A model generated the notes under the pieces. It did no database searches and was not told the origin of the DNA. It saw only the letters and a list, made by a program, of their open reading frames with translations. From NCBI GenBank assembly GCA_964017065.1, contig OZ024787.1, positions 9,757,208-9,821,207 of the forward strand: a DNA stretch of 64,000 bases. The letters run 5' to 3'. This stretch comes from Haliclona indistincta (taxonomy: Eukaryota; Porifera; Demospongiae; Haplosclerida; Chalinidae). Below, piece by piece: positions 61,467 through 64,000 of the stretch. The position numbers and the translations under genes were made by a program. Within the stretch, counting starts at the first letter, position 1. Each line of letters opens with the position of its first letter.

Positions 61467-61788
61467 TGCAGACCAGGGTAAGTCACACAAGACCTGTGTT
61501 TAATATTATGAGTTCGAATCTATTAGATTCAAGAGCTTGAATCTGATATGGAATCAGAAACTAAGGGGAAGAACGATCCTCTGAGGAACTTGAGGAAGTA
61601 TGCTGATCTTGGTCACAATAAGCTGCATTTCATTTTTTCTCTAATTCAGGAAAGATCGTCTTTTCAAGGAAAGCCAGCTACAGCTTGAAGAAGAGAAGGG
61701 CAACAGTCAGCGTCTGCAGGACCAGGTCAACTCTCTCACTTCAAAGATGAAGAGTGTGAAACGAGACAAGGAAGATGGTGAGAGTGCA
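61467..61788 (+). pseudogene. Genomic duplicate of part of the myosin tail
   Basis: It matches 53853-54180 of the myosin gene at over 90 percent by eye, including parts of introns 40 and 41, so it arose by DNA duplication rather than retrocopying. It carries the end of exon 40, exon 41 ([19 protein letters not shown], with Ala-to-Pro in NDAQ) and the start of exon 42. Several small changes are present, including an altered acceptor region (CTCTAATTCAG). Confidence 0.92.
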
Positions 61789-62105
61789 GGCAAAGCCATT
61801 GATTAACCCTCTTGCTGCAAGTTTATTAAAACAATAATTTACTATACTGTACAAATGTATTACAATATTCAGCTCAATAAGGACAGGATACATGTAATTA
61901 TTATGTACTCTTGAAAATACGACAAATTAATGGGCGGGGCTCGTATGCAGGAATGCGTGGGTGAGCTAGCTAATCAAAGCGAAAGTAATACGTCGACCAA
62001 TCAAACGTGGCTGGTCACGTGCATCAGAGCGCGTGTTTGATTGGTCAACGCGTTACTTCCGGCTTCCGAGGCGACGAGTCCCGCCCACTTAGTTTTGTCA
62101 GAAAA
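61789..62105. promoter_or_regulatory. Upstream region of the dioxygenase gene
   Basis: GGGCGGGGCTCGTATGCAGG at about 61931 resembles an internal part of the HPE element (about 1741-1790) and may be a remnant. CACGTG at about 62016 is an E-box; no TATA box. Confidence 0.35.
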
Positions 62106-63666
62106 ATGGCCGCTGTAAAAATTCCTGTTTTGGACATCGAAGAACTGCTAGAGAATAAAGATGACACATCAGAAGTGCTTCACGGGGCGCTGTGTACCGT
62201 TGGATTTGTGTACCTAGTCAACCATGGAATTAGTGAGGAACTGGTGAGGACTCAAGTCGTGCACAATGTACCGGCTAGCTTTGACGTACACTTTGTGGAA
62301 CCGGGGTCGGGGGACACTTGCTCCTCTAAATTTGTCATTAGGCCATGCTCCCACTTTTGCCAACATTCCTGTAGTTATGAATAATAATTAATTTTTTGAT
62401 TTTCCCACTTACATTTTCATGCCGCGCCTGTGGATGTCTTCTGCATTTTGTTGTTAAACCGCTTTTCCATTCACATAGATATCAAACTCATTCAAGAGTG
62501 CTACTGAGTTCTTTCAGTTACCACTGGAAACAAAGAAATCGTACCTTAGAACGAAAGACACCAAAAGCTGTGGTTATGTACAGCTGGAACAAGAAAGGTA
62601 GGTATCTTACTAATGACAGCACTTTGCTGATTAAAATCTATTTCAGAGTTGAAATTGCACGACCTCCAGACTTGAAAGAGGCCTTTAATTTTAGAATCAA
62701 CCAAACTGTAAGTAAGTTTTAGCAGTACAGTACAGAATGTAATGATTCATAATATATCCAGGCACACTATCCAAGTGAAGTCCCGTCCTTCCAACCAAAT
62801 GTAACTGCTCTGTTCAATGCTTGTCTCAAGCTATCAATGCAAGTATTAGAGGCAATGGGACACTGTCTAAAGCTAGAGGTATATCTGATATTGAGTTTGA
62901 TTTTTCTGGTGGACGTTATTCTGTGTATAAGTGCATCTGCATGGAGTGCATGAGTATCTTATCATGTATCTAATATCTAGGATCCCCAGTTTTTCACCAA
63001 GTGTCATTCACTTGCTGGACTGGGTTCGGACGGCAACATGACAACACTCAGACTTCTCAACTATCCTCCTGTGCCTTCTGACGATGAGGTGAAGCCAGGA
63101 CAGATACGCTGTGGAGAACATGTTGACTACGGCTCAATCACCCTTCTCTTTCAAGACAGCTATGGAGGACTTGAAGTAAGAACAGTGCTAACAATTTACT
63201 CATGATTTTGATAATACTCTAGTTGTATACGACTTTTTTTAGATAAAAATCCAGTAAAAATCAAATGTTTTGTGGTGTTCTCAGGTACGTTGTGCTGATG
63301 GTAGCTACATTCAGGCGCCATACATCCCTGGAGCTGTCCTGGTCAACTTAGGAGCACTGATGCAGCAATGGACAAGTGACAAGTACCTAGCAACAGTTAG
63401 CATGGAGCACCTCAACTTCTGTAAATCTCATTCCAGCCCCACAGAGTTTTGATGCCTACTGATGCTGAAGCAAAGCAGAGAACTAGACAGTCCATTGCAT
63501 TCTTTGTTCATCCTGACGATGATGTAATAGTGACATGTATTGATGGCGGCAACAAATACCCACCTATATCAGCTGCTGAAGATCTTGCAAGAAGATTTGG
63601 TTAGTTAGTGGACAATAATTATGATTTATTTTATTATCTTATTTAGCTCAAAGCTACAAGATTTGA
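62106..63666 (+). CDS. 2-oxoglutarate/Fe(II)-dependent dioxygenase, isopenicillin-N-synthase-like
   Basis: Eight exons: 62106-62243, 62479-62597, 62647-62707, 62762-62878, 62981-63175, 63285-63395, 63437-63599 and 63647-63666; phases agree and give 307 residues. The N-terminal DIOX_N-type region reads IPVLDIEELL...VGFVYLVNHGIS. The double-stranded beta-helix core carries the iron ligands in GEHVDYGSITLLFQD (His and Asp) and the distal His in PHRV. The 2-oxoglutarate Arg is in RQSIAFFVHP (RxS). APYIPGAVLVNLGALMQQWT is the typical linking strand. Enzymes of this group hydroxylate or oxidise small molecules; the substrate is unknown. The last exon is only 20 nt (SYKI, then TGA). Without it the frame would stop two codons after ARRFG, so the model rests on the GTTAGT donor at 63600 and acceptor TTTAG at 63646. 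Confidence 0.9.
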
Positions 63667-64000
63667 TGACAAAAGAACACATAAATTATTTTGAATGCCA
63701 GAGCATGAAACTGTCATTATGCTTGCTTTATTTTTGTGTCAATAACAATGCAAAGACCTCGTACATGTATTACATTTCACATGCACATGCAACGTTTAGA
63801 ATATTATACTTCTTATCACTTTCGTGTAACTTGCAAAAAGTACATGACACATTGATTGAGTCTATAGAAAACTCTATAAAAGTTTCTTTCGTTGGGTTTA
63901 AGAATACATACATCACTTGAAGTTTAGAGGCATCTATTAGCAAACAGTACCAAAGTGTTGCACATTAAATTCCACACTCAGTTTCACACAGATCATTTTG
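63667..64000. other. 3' flank of the dioxygenase gene
   Basis: AT-rich; nothing recognised to the window end. Confidence 0.5.

Overview
The window is animal DNA: intron-rich genes with GT-AG splice sites, abundant non-autonomous DNA transposons, a tRNA-derived SINE and many purine/pyrimidine microsatellites. The mix of a muscle-type (ST) class II myosin, RALBP1, Death/CARD-fold proteins and a beta-helix plus multi-transmembrane protein family points to an early-branching marine animal, most likely a sponge. That assignment is inference; no marker gene settles it. All gene models were built by hand from splice sites and reading-frame phase.

Region 1 (1 to about 17.2 kb) is a transposon-riddled locus of a Death-domain/PNP_UDP nucleosidase gene family on the minus strand. 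It holds a Death-domain first part (16251-16641), small phase-1 linker exons, and an intact-looking PNP terminal exon (6029-6894). Part of the locus is duplicated (about 0.9-6.1 kb against 11.7-12.7 kb, with related sequence at 9.6 kb), and the copies serve as empty sites for each other. They reveal an apparently undescribed 1.1-1.3 kb element family (called HPE here) with a hairpin at one end, a 140-bp-arm foldback near the other and insertion at TA. piggyBac-like, hAT-like and other TIR elements and a decayed BEL/Pao integrase surround them.

Region 2 (17.5-32.9 kb, minus) is one 32-exon gene for an all-helical protein of about 1,076 residues, tentatively MEI1-like. Its 6.46-kb intron 4 contains an opposite-strand gene (26223-31218) joining a CARD, a middle region and a six-bladed NHL propeller. 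A 416-bp hAT-like element cuts that gene between blades 5 and 6.

Region 3 (33.4-43.0 kb) holds a peroxisomal 2-hydroxyacid oxidase (plus, C-terminal SKL) and a 15-exon RALBP1 RhoGAP gene (minus) whose introns carry a SINE and four DNA transposons. RALBP1 and the next gene are divergent across 327 bp.

Region 4 (43.3-54.4 kb, plus) is a complete 43-exon ST-type myosin heavy chain of 1,929 residues. Region 5 (54.9-61.2 kb) is a family of beta-helix/multi-TM proteins: one near-complete copy broken by a SINE and one in-frame stop, plus two fragments. A 0.32-kb genomic copy of the myosin tail lies at 61.5 kb. Region 6 (62.1-63.7 kb, plus) is a complete 8-exon 2-oxoglutarate/Fe(II) dioxygenase.

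Microsatellites in three different genes abut splice sites in a strand-consistent way: pyrimidine arrays against acceptors, and GTGA, GA or CA-type arrays next to donors.
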